From Mycobacterium sp. (lineage in GTDB: Bacteria; Actinomycetota; Actinomycetes; Mycobacteriales; Mycobacteriaceae): DNA of 21,644 bases. The notes beneath the pieces are model-generated. The model was not told the origin of the DNA and searched no databases. It saw nothing but the letters and a program-made list of their open reading frames with translations. The stretch lies in NCBI GenBank assembly GCA_028706695.1, contig JAQTVU010000006.1, positions 1-21,644 of the forward strand, read 5' to 3'. This document shows, piece by piece, positions 14,392 to 21,644 of the stretch (position 1 is the stretch's first letter; each line of letters opens with the position of its first letter). A program made the translations under genes and the position numbers.

Positions 14392-14394
14392 CGG

Positions 14395-15807
14395 TCAGAC
14401 GGAAGCGCCCTGGATCCGCGCCCAAGGTCGCGCCTCTTCGAGTTCATAGGCGAGTTCCAGCAGCCGGGCCTCTTGCCCGAGGTCGGCCGAGATCATCATG
14501 CCCACCGGCATCCGGTCGGCCGATTGGGCCAGCGGCAGCGAAATCGCCGGTTCACCGGTGACGTTCTGCAGCGGGGTGAACGCCACCCAGTCGATCAACC
14601 GGTCCATGAGCTGCCGATAGTCCGTGGGAGCCAGGAATCCGATGCGCGGCGTCTCGTCGGCGACGGTCGGGGTGAGCACGGCGTCGTAGCAGCCGAAGAG
14701 CCGGGCGGTGCGCCCGCGTACCCGGCGCAACCGCATCACCGCCAGCGGAAGCCGGTGCATGTTGCGGCCGGCGTGGCCGGCCAGGCCCAGCGTCAAGCTG
14801 TCCAGCCGGCTGCGGTCGAAGGTGTCGCCGAACATCCGCCGCCCCGCGCGTAGCTGCGCCAGCGCCAGGGACCCCCAGTACAGCACGAAGTCGTCGACGA
14901 AACTGGCCGGGACCGGCGGCTGGTCGAGGTGTTCGACACGGTGGCCCAGTTCCTCCAGCAGCCCCGCCGATTTCAGCGTCAGCTCCCGGACTTCGGGGCT
15001 GCAGTCACGCCGGACCGAGCGGGTCGTCACCGCGATCCGCAGCCGCCGCCTGCCCGGCCGGGCGACGTCGCCGATCGGCGCCAGCCTGGGGTTGCGCCAG
15101 ACCCGTTCGGCCTCCCGGTAGAACGCGGCGGTGTCGCGCACGGAGCGGGTCAAAACGCCGTTGGCGACGATACCCACCGGCATGGGGCGCAGCCTCGAGT
15201 CGAGCGGCAGCCGCCCGCGTGACGGCTTGAGCCCGACGAGCCCGTTGCAGGCGGCCGGGATGCGGATCGAGCCCCCGCCGTCATTGGCGTGTGCGATCGG
15301 CACCACACCGGCGGCCACGAACGCTCCCGAGCCCGACGACGACGCGCCGGCGCTGTAGTCGGTGTTCCACGGGTTGCGGACCGGGCCCAGCCGCACGTGC
15401 TCGGCGGACGCGCTGAACCCGAACTCGGACAGCCGCGTCTTGCCCAGCGACGTCAGCCCGGTGGCCAGATAGATGCGGGTGAACACGCTGTCGGCGACGG
15501 CTTCCCGCGGCTTCCACGCGTCGGTGCCGTGCATCGTCGGCTGGCCCGCGACGTCGACGTTGTCCTTGATGAAGGTCGGGACACCGGTGAAGTAGCCGTC
15601 CGCGGGGCCGGCCGACGCACGTTCCCGAGCCTGCCGAAACGCCGCGAACGCCAAGCCGTTCAGCGCCGGGTCGACGGCCTCGGTGCGGGCGATGGCGGCC
15701 TCGACGGCCTCGGCCGCGCCGACCCGGCCGGCCCGGATGGCCTCCGTGAGCCCGACCGCGTCCAGCTCGCCGAGCGCGTCGTCCCCGAATGCGTGCACCT
15801 GTCGCAT
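14395..15807 (-). CDS. amiC: Amidase signature family enzyme (AmiC)
   Basis: This is a 470-aa amide hydrolase with the Ser-cisSer-Lys triad of the amidase signature family: Lys81 in FIKDN, the cis-Ser at 157 in GASSSGSG, and the nucleophile Ser180 in DGGGSIRIPA. GPVRNPWNTDYSAGASS and CNGLVGLKPSRGR are standard family blocks. The natural substrate is unknown; the genome position matches Rv2888c, annotated amiC. There is no signal peptide, so it should be cytosolic. The ATG at 15807 is 14 nt after the tsf stop, with a weak ribosome binding site, suggesting translation at the end of the rpsB-tsf-amiC transcript. It is convergent with marR. Confidence 0.93.
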   Translation of the reverse strand: MRQVHAFGDDALGELDAVGLTEAIRAGRVGAAEAVEAAIARTEAVDPALNGLAFAAFRQARERASAGPADGYFTGVPTFIKDNVDVAGQPTMHGTDAWKPREAVADSVFTRIYLATGLTSLGKTRLSEFGFSASAEHVRLGPVRNPWNTDYSAGASSSGSGAFVAAGVVPIAHANDGGGSIRIPAACNGLVGLKPSRGRLPLDSRLRPMPVGIVANGVLTRSVRDTAAFYREAERVWRNPRLAPIGDVARPGRRRLRIAVTTRSVRRDCSPEVRELTLKSAGLLEELGHRVEHLDQPPVPASFVDDFVLYWGSLALAQLRAGRRMFGDTFDRSRLDSLTLGLAGHAGRNMHRLPLAVMRLRRVRGRTARLFGCYDAVLTPTVADETPRIGFLAPTDYRQLMDRLIDWVAFTPLQNVTGEPAISLPLAQSADRMPVGMMISADLGQEARLLELAYELEEARPWARIQGASV

Positions 15808-15821
15808 GCGCGCCGCGCCGC

Positions 15822-16655
15822 CTACGCCTGACCCACCTCAAAACGAGCGAACCGGGTCACCGTCACGCCGGCCTCGTCGAGCAGGGCCTTGACCGTCTTC
15901 TTGCTGTCCGAGACCGACGGCTGCTCGAGCAGCACCGCGTCCTTGAAGAAACCGTTCAGCCGGCCCTCGACGATCTTGGGCAGTGTCTGCTCTGGCTTGC
16001 CCTCGGCCTTGGCCGTCTCCTCGGCGATGCGCCGTTCACTGGCCACCACCTCTTCGGGCACGTCGTCCCGCGACAGGTAGCGCGCCTTGAGCGCGGCGAT
16101 CTGCAGCGCGACGGCATGCGCGGCGTCTTGGGCCTGCTCTTTTCCGGAGCCGGCGAACTCGACGAGCACACCGACAGCGGGCGGCAGGTCGGCGGCCCGC
16201 TTGTGCAGATAGCTCTCGACGTTGCCGTCGAAGTACTGCACGCGGCGCAGTTGGAGCTTCTCGCCGATCTTGGCCGACAGGTCGGCGATGGCCTGTTCGA
16301 CGGTCTTGTCCTGGTCCGCCGTCCTGGCCGCCTGCAACGTGTCGACGTCGGTCGCCTGCGCACCCAACGCGGCGTTGACGACCTGCTCGGCAAGCGCCTG
16401 GAATTCGGCGTTCTTGGCGACGAAGTCGGTCTCGCAGTTGAGTTCGACGAGCGCGCCGCCCCTGGCGGCGACCAGGCCCTCGGCGGTGGCCCGCTCGGCA
16501 CGCTTGCCGACGTCCTTGGCGCCCTTGATCCGCAGCGCCTCGACGGCCTTGTCGAAGTCGCCGTCGCTGTCGGCCAGCGCGTTCTTGCAGGCCAGCATGC
16601 CGGCACCGGTGAGCTCCCGGAGCCGCTTTACATCGGCAGCGGTGAAGTTCGCCAT
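15822..16655 (-). CDS. tsf: Elongation factor Ts
   Basis: EF-Ts exchanges GDP for GTP on EF-Tu. The 277-aa protein starts MANFTAADVKRLRELTGAGM and then ACKNALADSDGDFDKAVEALR, the UBA-like N-terminal domain. The core TDFVAKN motif that inserts into EF-Tu lies near residue 80, and the dimerisation domain and the C-terminal helix AVLLEQPSVSDSKKTV follow. The start ATG is separated by a single base from the rpsB stop (TGA-T-ATG on the minus strand), with GAAGG inside rpsB, so translation is coupled. Its length is normal for a mycobacterial EF-Ts. Confidence 0.97.
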   Translation of the reverse strand: MANFTAADVKRLRELTGAGMLACKNALADSDGDFDKAVEALRIKGAKDVGKRAERATAEGLVAARGGALVELNCETDFVAKNAEFQALAEQVVNAALGAQATDVDTLQAARTADQDKTVEQAIADLSAKIGEKLQLRRVQYFDGNVESYLHKRAADLPPAVGVLVEFAGSGKEQAQDAAHAVALQIAALKARYLSRDDVPEEVVASERRIAEETAKAEGKPEQTLPKIVEGRLNGFFKDAVLLEQPSVSDSKKTVKALLDEAGVTVTRFARFEVGQA

Positions 16656-16656
16656 A

Positions 16657-17547
16657 TCAGCCTTCCGTGTGGGTTGGTTCGGTTATGTCCGCGGTGGCTT
16701 CGCCGGAGGAGGGGGCCGGGGAGGAGGGGCCCGAGGAGGAGGGGGCGGTAGCGGTCACCGGTGTCGTGGCGGCAGCCAGCAGCTCCTGCTCCCACTCGGC
16801 CAGCGGCTCGGCGGCCAGCGCATCCCCCGTCTCGGGCTTGCCGCCGCCGCGGCCCACCCCGGCGCGGGCCTGCAGGCCCTCCGCCACCGCCGAGGCGATC
16901 ACCTTGGTCAGCAGCGCGGCCGAGCGGATCGCGTCGTCGTTGCCCGGGATCGGGTAGTCGACCTCGTCGGGATCGCAGTTGGTGTCCAGGATCGCGATGA
17001 CCGGGATACCCAGCTTGCGGGCCTCGCCCACGGCGATGTGCTCCTTGTTGGTGTCGACGACCCAAATCGCCGACGGCACCTTGGCCATGTCACGGATGCC
17101 GCCGAGGCTGCGCTCGAGCTTGTTCTTCTCGCGGGTCAGGCCGAGAATCTCTTTCTTGGTGCGGCCCTCGAAGCCGCCGGTCTGCTCCATCGCCTCAAGC
17201 TCCTTGAGGCGCTGCAGCCGCTTGTGAACGGTGGAGAAGTTGGTCAGCATGCCGCCCAGCCAGCGCTGGTTGACATACGGCATCCCGACCCGGGTGGCTT
17301 CGGCGGCAACGGATTCCTGTGCCTGCTTCTTGGTGCCGACGAACAGCACGGTGCCCCCGTGGGCGACGGTCTCCTTGACGAACTCGTACGCCTTGTCGAT
17401 GAAGGTCAGCGTCTGCTGCAGGTCGATGATGTAGATGCCGTTGCGGTCGGTGAAGATGAACCGCTTCATCTTCGGATTCCAGCGACGGGTCTGGTGCCCG
17501 AAGTGGGTGCCGCTGTCCAGCAGCTGCTTCATGGTCACTACGGCCAT
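16657..17547 (-). CDS. rpsB: 30S ribosomal protein S2
   Basis: S2 is a late-assembling protein of the small subunit. The 296-aa protein starts MAVVTMKQLLDSGTHFGHQT and has KRFIFTDRNGIYIIDLQQT, VGTKKQAQESV, YVNQRWLGGMLTNF and PSAIWVVDTNKEHIAVGEA, which are all hallmarks. Beyond about residue 240 it carries a low-complexity C-terminal extension rich in Ser, Pro, Ala and Thr, ending near TEPTHTEG; such tails are common in actinobacterial S2. The ATG at 17547 was chosen over 17619 by homology; AAAGG lies about 7 nt upstream. It heads rpsB-tsf-amiC. A leader of about 170 nt precedes it, which could host S2 autoregulation as in E. coli (inference). Confidence 0.97.
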   Translation of the reverse strand: MAVVTMKQLLDSGTHFGHQTRRWNPKMKRFIFTDRNGIYIIDLQQTLTFIDKAYEFVKETVAHGGTVLFVGTKKQAQESVAAEATRVGMPYVNQRWLGGMLTNFSTVHKRLQRLKELEAMEQTGGFEGRTKKEILGLTREKNKLERSLGGIRDMAKVPSAIWVVDTNKEHIAVGEARKLGIPVIAILDTNCDPDEVDYPIPGNDDAIRSAALLTKVIASAVAEGLQARAGVGRGGGKPETGDALAAEPLAEWEQELLAAATTPVTATAPSSSGPSSPAPSSGEATADITEPTHTEG

Positions 17548-17722
17548 GTTGGTGCCTTTACTGTGTGTCGGTTGTCGCCCGGCATCGGGTGAGGCCGGGC
17601 CCTGGCGCCTGCACCGCATGCCGGACCCTTACGGGACCGCCCGGCACGCGGTGCGAACTCCTGGAGGACGGGAGCCGCTGTGCAGACGCGCGAAGTCAGC
17701 CCATGAACGGGCCGCGACCAGC

Positions 17723-17751
17723 AGTTTACACCGCCTTACCGGCCGGTTTTG
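17723..17751 (-). promoter_or_regulatory. Possible rpsB promoter
   Basis: On the minus strand TAAACT (17728-17723) fits the mycobacterial SigA -10 TANNNT. The -35 17-19 bp upstream is poor (CAAAAC or TGCAAA). A 10-bp palindrome ACCGGCCGGT (17738-17747) lies between them. The leader to the rpsB ATG would be about 170 nt. Confidence 0.3.
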
Positions 17752-17808
17752 CACAGCTGGGGCCGGAGGTGACTGGCGAGGTCGTCGGCGTCGCGGTGAA
17801 CTGGGCCG

Positions 17809-18300
17809 GTGCGGTGGGCGGCGCTGGTCCTGGGCGTGGGTCTGGTCAGCGGTGCGCCCGCCGCCGCCGACGACCTCCGGCTGGACTGGCCGTTGCGGCC
17901 GCCGCCGGCCGTCGCCCGGGGATTCGACGCCCCGTCACCGGATTGGCGTCCGGGCCACCGGGGCGTGGACCTGCCCGGCGGTCCCGGTCAGCCGGTGTAT
18001 GCGGCCGGGGACGCGGCGGTGGTCTTCGCCGGGTCGCTGGCCGGGCGGCCGGTGGTCTCGCTGGCCCATCCCGGTGGGTTACGGACCAGCTATGAGCCGG
18101 TGCGGGCGACGGTGCGGGCGGGTCAAACGGTGACGGCCGGCACCGTGATCGGGGAGTTGGTGGCCGGGCATGGCGGCTGTCGGGCCGCGGCTTGCCTGCA
18201 CTGGGGGGCGATGTGGGGTCCGGCGTCGCAAGCTCATTCTGTCGACCCGCTCGGGCTGCTGAAGTCCACGCCGATCCGGCTCAAGCCGCTGACCGGGTGA
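17809..18300 (+). CDS. Secreted M23-like (LytM-type) protein, probably non-catalytic
   Basis: This is a 163-aa exported protein matching the first part of M. tuberculosis Rv2891. A short signal peptide (VRWAALVLGV to about APAAA-DD, cleavage near 20) precedes an M23 fold. Two zinc ligands are kept, His50 and Asp54 in GHRGVDL, along with the third, His131 in CLHWG. The two catalytic histidines of LytM-type enzymes are not: the first sits at Pro97 (RTSYEPV instead of YAH) and the first His of HxH is Cys129 (CLH). I therefore expect peptidoglycan binding or a partner role rather than cleavage. The GTG at 17809 follows an in-frame stop at 17797, with a weak ribosome binding site. It is shorter than Rv2891 (about 249 aa), whose C-terminal tail is missing. 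It converges on xerC. Confidence 0.8.
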   Translation: MRWAALVLGVGLVSGAPAAADDLRLDWPLRPPPAVARGFDAPSPDWRPGHRGVDLPGGPGQPVYAAGDAAVVFAGSLAGRPVVSLAHPGGLRTSYEPVRATVRAGQTVTAGTVIGELVAGHGGCRAAACLHWGAMWGPASQAHSVDPLGLLKSTPIRLKPLTG

Positions 18301-18302
18301 AT

Positions 18303-18318
18303 CCGCCGGCGCCGGCGG
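18303..18318. terminator. 16-bp perfect palindrome between convergent genes
   Basis: CCGCCGGCGCCGGCGG is its own reverse complement. It lies 2 bp after the stop of the M23-like gene and 57 bp from the xerC stop. No T tract follows. A bidirectional terminator is plausible, but GC-rich palindromes are frequent in such DNA. Confidence 0.35.
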
Positions 18319-18374
18319 CGTCGGGTGTGCGTTGGCGGTGGCCCAGGCGGGCGGGTCGGTCCCAGGTCGCACAG

Positions 18375-19343
18375 TCAGGCCCGCGGGTGGGCCTGGTCGT
18401 GCACGGCCCGCAACCGCGACATCGCGACGTGGGTGTACAGCTGGGTGGTCGCCAGGCTGGAATGGCCGAGCAGTTCCTGGACGACCCGCAGGTCGGCTCC
18501 CCCCTCCAGCAGGTGCGTGGCCGCGCTGTGTCGCAGCCCGTGCGGTCCGATATCGGGCGCGCCGTCGACCGCGGCGACGGTCTGGTGAACGACGGTGCGC
18601 GCCTGACGTACGTCCAGCCGCCGGCCGCGAGCTCCCAACAGCAGCGCGGGCCCGGACTCCGCGGTCACCAGGGCCGGACGCCCGTCGGCCAGCCAGGCGC
18701 CCAGCGCGTCGCCGGCCGGCAGCCCAAACGGCACGGTGCGCTGCTTGTTGCCCTTGCCGAGCACCCGCACCAGCCGGTGCCGGGTGTCCACGTCGTCGAT
18801 GTCCAGGCCGCACAACTCGCTCACCCGGATCCCGGTGGCATAGAGCATCTCGACGACCAGTAGGTCCCGCAATGCCAGCGGATCGCCTTGTTGCGCGCCC
18901 GATTGCGCCGCCGCCATCGCGTCCAGTGCCTGATCGCGGCGCAGCACGGCCGGCAGGGTGCGGTGCGCCTTGGGCACCTGCAGCCGGGCGGCCGGGTCCG
19001 TTTCCAGCAGGCCGCGCCGCAGCGCCCAGGCGGTGAACGCCTTGACCGCCGAGGTGCGACGGGCCAGCGTCGCGCGGGCCGCGCCGGCACCGGCCGCCGC
19101 GGCCAGCCACGACCGCAGCACCGGCAGGCTCAACCCGTCCAAGCCGGCGCCCTCCCCGATTTTTTGACCGCCGAGGATTTTTTGACCGCCGAGGAAAGCC
19201 AGCAGCGAACGTAGGTCACCGAGGTAGGCCCGCCGGGTGTGTGCCGAGCGGCCGCAGCGCAGCGCCAGGTACTCGTCGAACTCCTCGAGGATCGCGGCGC
19301 TGCTGTCCGGCACTCCCCCACGCTCGCAGACACCGGGAGGCAT
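18375..19343 (-). CDS. xerC: Tyrosine recombinase XerC
   Basis: XerC works with XerD at dif to resolve chromosome dimers. The 322-aa protein has the SAM-like core-binding domain (ILEEFDEYLALRCGRSAHTRRAY) and the catalytic domain. Catalytic residues are all present: Arg173 in ATGIRVSELCGL, Lys in GKGNKQRTVPF (198-202), His268 and Arg271 in HGLRHSAATHLL, His294 in LLGHSS, and the nucleophile Tyr303 in TTQLYTHV. At 51-62 the sequence LGGQKI is repeated through an 18-bp DNA duplication in a linker where M. tuberculosis XerC is shorter. The start may be ATG 19343 or the GTG 30 nt later. The ATG lies 3 nt after the stop of the lactate monooxygenase gene, suggesting co-transcription. Confidence 0.93.
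   Translation of the reverse strand: MPPGVCERGGVPDSSAAILEEFDEYLALRCGRSAHTRRAYLGDLRSLLAFLGGQKILGGQKIGEGAGLDGLSLPVLRSWLAAAAGAGAARATLARRTSAVKAFTAWALRRGLLETDPAARLQVPKAHRTLPAVLRRDQALDAMAAAQSGAQQGDPLALRDLLVVEMLYATGIRVSELCGLDIDDVDTRHRLVRVLGKGNKQRTVPFGLPAGDALGAWLADGRPALVTAESGPALLLGARGRRLDVRQARTVVHQTVAAVDGAPDIGPHGLRHSAATHLLEGGADLRVVQELLGHSSLATTQLYTHVAMSRLRAVHDQAHPRA
19158..19193. repeat. 18-bp tandem duplication inside xerC
   Basis: GATTTTTTGACCGCCGAG occurs twice back to back (19158-19175 and 19176-19193), fully identical. It is in frame and adds six residues (LGGQKI twice) to XerC. The T6 runs are unusual for this GC-rich DNA. Confidence 0.95.
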
Positions 19344-19346
19344 CGG

Positions 19347-20519
19347 TCAGTCGACGCGCCGAAGTGTGTCCGGGGTGAGATCTCGCAGCGCGGGATAGCC
19401 GTCGACGGCCATGATGAGGTCGGCTTCGGCCAGCACCATGCGCAGCACATGCACGATCCCGTCGAGGCCGCCGAGCGCCAGGCCGTATGCGTAGGGTCGG
19501 CCGATGCCGACCGCGGTGGCGCCCAGCGCGAGCGCCTTGACGACGTCGGCGCCGCTGCGCACCCCCGAGTCGAACAGCACCGGCAGCCCGTCGGCCGCCT
19601 CGACCACCCCCGGCAGGCAGTCCAGTGCGGACAGGCCGCCGTTGGCCTGCCGGCCACCGTGGTTGGAGCAGTAGATGCCGTCGACGCCGCCGTCCCTGGC
19701 GCGGCGGGCGTCGTCGGGATGGCAGATACCCTTGACAATCAGCGGCAGTTCGCTCAGCGAGCGCAGCCAGCTCAGGTCGTCCCACGTGAGAGCACTTCCG
19801 AAGACTTGAACCCAGCGCAGCACCGCGCCCTGCGGATCCTCCTCCGGAGGGCGTTGCAGACCGGCGCGAAAGACCGGGTCGCTGGTGTAGTTGGCCAGGC
19901 AATGCCCACGCAACTGGGGAAAATTGGAGGTGCTCAGGTCCCGGGGGCGCCAGCCGGTGACCCAGGTGTCGAGAGTGACGACGATCCCCTTGAAGCCGGC
20001 CGACTCGGCACGCTGCACCAGGCTGGCGGCCAGCTCACGGTCGGTCGGCGTGTAGAGCTGGAAGAATCCCGGCGTGTCGCCGAGGGCGGCGGCGACGTCT
20101 TCCATCGGGTCGACCGACAGCGTGGAGGCCACCATCGGCACGCCGGTGCGGGCCGCGGCCCGCGCGGTGGCCAGATCGCCGTGGCCGTCCTGGGCACACA
20201 GACCGACGACGCCGATCGGCGCCATGAACACCGGCGTCGGCAGGGTCATGCCGAACATCTCGACCGTCAGGTCGCGCTCTTTGGCGCCGACGAACATTCG
20301 CGGCACGAGACCCCAGCGGTCGAAGGCTTCGCAATTGGCCCGCTGGGTGCGCTCATCGCCGGCGCCGCCGGCGACGTAGGACCACACCGACGGCGGCAGC
20401 GCGGTCGCGGCCCTGGCCTCGAGTTCGGCGAACGCCATCGGCAGCGACGGCGCCACTCCGCCCAGGCCCCGCAGGTAGATCTCGTTCTGGTAGTCGCCAA
20501 AGGAGGATGTCAATGCCAT
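19347..20519 (-). CDS. Lactate 2-monooxygenase-like FMN enzyme
   Basis: This is a 390-aa FMN-dependent alpha-hydroxyacid oxidase. It looks most like M. smegmatis lactate 2-monooxygenase (about 394 aa), which turns L-lactate and O2 into acetate, CO2 and water. Matching blocks are GDYQNEIY, GVAPSLPM and LPPSVWSYVAGGAGDERTQRAN, then APIGVVGLCAQDGHGD, LDTWVTGWRPRDL, GVDGIYCSNHGGRQANGG and VLFDSGVRSGADVVKALALGA. Catalytic and FMN residues are in place: Tyr48, Tyr156 (FFQLY), Lys263 (VKGI), His287 and Arg290 (SNHGGRQ). The ATG at 20519 gives the family N-terminus; no clear ribosome binding site precedes it. It lies between viuB (43 nt upstream) and xerC (3 nt downstream), which are neighbours in M. 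tuberculosis, so it is an inserted gene here. Substrate preference is inferred. Confidence 0.88.
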   Translation of the reverse strand: MALTSSFGDYQNEIYLRGLGGVAPSLPMAFAELEARAATALPPSVWSYVAGGAGDERTQRANCEAFDRWGLVPRMFVGAKERDLTVEMFGMTLPTPVFMAPIGVVGLCAQDGHGDLATARAAARTGVPMVASTLSVDPMEDVAAALGDTPGFFQLYTPTDRELAASLVQRAESAGFKGIVVTLDTWVTGWRPRDLSTSNFPQLRGHCLANYTSDPVFRAGLQRPPEEDPQGAVLRWVQVFGSALTWDDLSWLRSLSELPLIVKGICHPDDARRARDGGVDGIYCSNHGGRQANGGLSALDCLPGVVEAADGLPVLFDSGVRSGADVVKALALGATAVGIGRPYAYGLALGGLDGIVHVLRMVLAEADLIMAVDGYPALRDLTPDTLRRVD

Positions 20520-20562
20520 GCAGTGAGGATGCCAGCCCACCGGCCCCGCCACCGGCGCGGTC

Positions 20563-21414
20563 CTACCGGACGCCGGCCTCCGCCGCGGCCAGCTGTTTCT
20601 TCCACTGCCGGAAAGTCTCCTCGGTGCGTCCCCGCCGCCAGTAACCGGAGATCGACGACGCCCACCGAGCGTCCACGCCGCGGTCCTTGCGGATGTAGGG
20701 TCGCAGGTTATGCATGACCGTCTGCGCCTCGCCGTGGATGAAGACATGCACCTGCCCGGGCAGCCACAGCGTGGTGGTGACCGCCTCGATCAGCGGCGCC
20801 TGATCGCCGGCGCGGTCTTCGGGGACCAGGTCGGCGCGACCGCCGCGGTAGACCCAGTGCACCTCGAAGGAATCCGGCGCGGTCAGCGGGACCTCGTCTT
20901 CGGGGCCGGCCACCTCGATGAATGCCTTACCGACCGCGTTGACGGGCAAGGCTTCCAGCGCGGTGGCGATGGCCGGCAGCGCGGATTCGTCACCGGCCAG
21001 CAGGTGCCAGTCGGCGGCGGGGTCGGGGGTGTAGGCGCCGCCCGGTCCCATCAGATAGATCCGCTGACCGGGCCGGGCCGAAGCCGCCCACGGCCCCGCC
21101 ACCCCGTGTTCGCCGTGCACCACGATGTCCACCGTGATCTGGCGCGCCGCCGCGTCGACACGGCGGACCGTCATCGTGCGCACCGACGGCTTTTTCTCCG
21201 GGGGCAGCGCGGCGAAGCTGTCGAGGGTCAACGGCTGGGGTAGCCGCGCCACGTCGACGTCGTCGGCCACGAAGACCATCTTGACGTACGAGTCGGTGAA
21301 CCTGTTGGGCACGAAACTGCCCAAGTCGTTGCTGCCGAGCAGCACCCGCATCATGTGCGGTGCCAGCTGCTCGGTGCTGACGACCTCAAAGGTGTGCAGC
21401 GGTCGACCTGCCAC
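20563..21414 (-). CDS. viuB: Siderophore-interacting FAD protein (ViuB-like ferric reductase)
   Basis: This is a 283-aa member of the siderophore-interacting protein family, cytosolic flavoproteins thought to reduce iron and release it from ferric siderophores (mycobactin or carboxymycobactin here). The FAD-binding motif RTMTVRRVD is near residues 78-86. It is followed by VHGEHGVAGPWAASARPG and MGPGGAYTPDPAADWHLLAGDESALPAI, the typical NAD(P)H-side blocks, and the C-terminal SGYWRRGRTEETFRQWKKQ. The GTG at 21414 has GGAGG about 5 nt upstream. It lies 32 nt after dprA on the same strand. It matches Rv2895c in position and sequence. I saw no clear IdeR box in the short upstream gap. Confidence 0.9.
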   Translation of the reverse strand: MAGRPLHTFEVVSTEQLAPHMMRVLLGSNDLGSFVPNRFTDSYVKMVFVADDVDVARLPQPLTLDSFAALPPEKKPSVRTMTVRRVDAAARQITVDIVVHGEHGVAGPWAASARPGQRIYLMGPGGAYTPDPAADWHLLAGDESALPAIATALEALPVNAVGKAFIEVAGPEDEVPLTAPDSFEVHWVYRGGRADLVPEDRAGDQAPLIEAVTTTLWLPGQVHVFIHGEAQTVMHNLRPYIRKDRGVDARWASSISGYWRRGRTEETFRQWKKQLAAAEAGVR

Positions 21415-21446
21415 TCGTCCTCCCGTCCGGACCCGGCCCCCGTCGA

Positions 21447-21644
21447 CTATACGAGCCGCGCCGTTCGGCCCGCTCGGCCGGCACTCGCACGGACGAGTCG
21501 CCAGCGCCCGTCGGCGCGCTCCACCAACCCGGCCACCTCCAGCAGCGCGAGCGGCCCCAGCACCTGCTCGGGCACCAGGCCGGAGCCGACCGCGATTTCG
21601 TCGACCGTGGCGGAACCGCGGCCCGGCAGCGCCTCATAGACCTC
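21447..21644 (-). CDS. dprA: DNA processing protein DprA, C-terminal end only
   Basis: Reading the minus strand from the window edge gives 65 residues and a TAG stop: EVYEALPGRGSATVDEIAVG, then SGLVPEQVLGPLALLEVAGL and VERADGRWRLVR. This is the winged-helix-like C-terminal domain of DprA/Smf, which loads RecA on single-stranded DNA in naturally competent bacteria; its role in mycobacteria is unclear. The Rossmann core lies outside the window. The position before viuB agrees with Rv2896c. The frame has no start codon inside the window. Confidence 0.85.
   Translation of the reverse strand, partial: EVYEALPGRGSATVDEIAVGSGLVPEQVLGPLALLEVAGLVERADGRWRLVRASAGRAGRTARLV

Noticed and set aside
19239..20717. 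492-aa plus-strand frame
   Set aside because: Antisense of the lactate monooxygenase and xerC ends; His/Arg/Gln-rich, with no motifs.

Overview
The window is high-GC DNA from a non-tuberculous, probably slow-growing Mycobacterium. A M. avium-complex-like species fits, but I cannot prove it. Gene order follows the M. tuberculosis Rv2869c-Rv2896c segment (rip1, dxr, Rv2876-like, rlmN, cdsA, frr, pyrH, Rv2887-like MarR, amiC, tsf, rpsB, Rv2891-like, xerC, viuB, dprA). The proteins are closely similar to the M. tuberculosis ones as I remember them, and an antigen-85-type mycolyltransferase is present.

Layout. At 1-2282 (minus strand) lie the end-truncated site-2 protease gene rip1 and the MEP-pathway gene dxr. 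From 2283 to 3379 there is a resolvase remnant of an IS607-type element, a small DUF2631-like membrane protein and a 58-bp tandem array. At 3347-6930 (minus) is a housekeeping operon, pyrH-frr-cdsA-rlmN: UMP kinase, ribosome recycling, CDP-diacylglycerol synthesis and RNA methylation. From 6931 to about 13950 lies an accessory block where M. tuberculosis has only Rv2884 and IS1539. It holds a CsbD-like stress protein, a probably broken PlsC-type acyltransferase, a 55-aa hydrophilic protein, a general-stress type short-chain dehydrogenase, an antigen-85 mycolyltransferase with a DUF3052-like partner, a shattered GAF-ANTAR regulator, an IS21-type end remnant and a ChaB/Rho-N protein. The backbone resumes with marR (plus) and the rpsB-tsf-amiC operon (minus), followed by an M23-like secreted protein (plus) and the minus-strand run dprA-viuB-lactate monooxygenase-xerC.

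How the genes work together. The core genes serve protein synthesis, lipid precursors and isoprenoid precursors. The accessory block resembles a general-stress and envelope module. A SigF-like promoter (GGGTT-N15-GGGTA) precedes chaB, and weaker matches lie upstream of the csbD-like gene, the 55-aa gene and the DUF3052-mycolyltransferase pair.

Most unusual observations. (1) Tandem repeats built from, or abutting, the 3' ends of minus-strand genes: rlmN 58 bp x3.6, pyrH 18 bp x5 with an in-frame stop in every unit, the acyltransferase 15 bp x2, and a degenerate tract after the mycolyltransferase. (2) An antigen-85 enzyme with an intact Ser-Glu-His triad but Ser at the conserved Cys209 position. 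(3) A probable MarR operator overlapping the marR start. (4) A lactate 2-monooxygenase gene inserted between xerC and viuB, and an 18-bp in-frame duplication inside xerC. I saw no tRNA, rRNA, CRISPR array or intact transposase, and no convincing wholly new multi-gene system. The stress block and the 3'-end repeats are the best leads.
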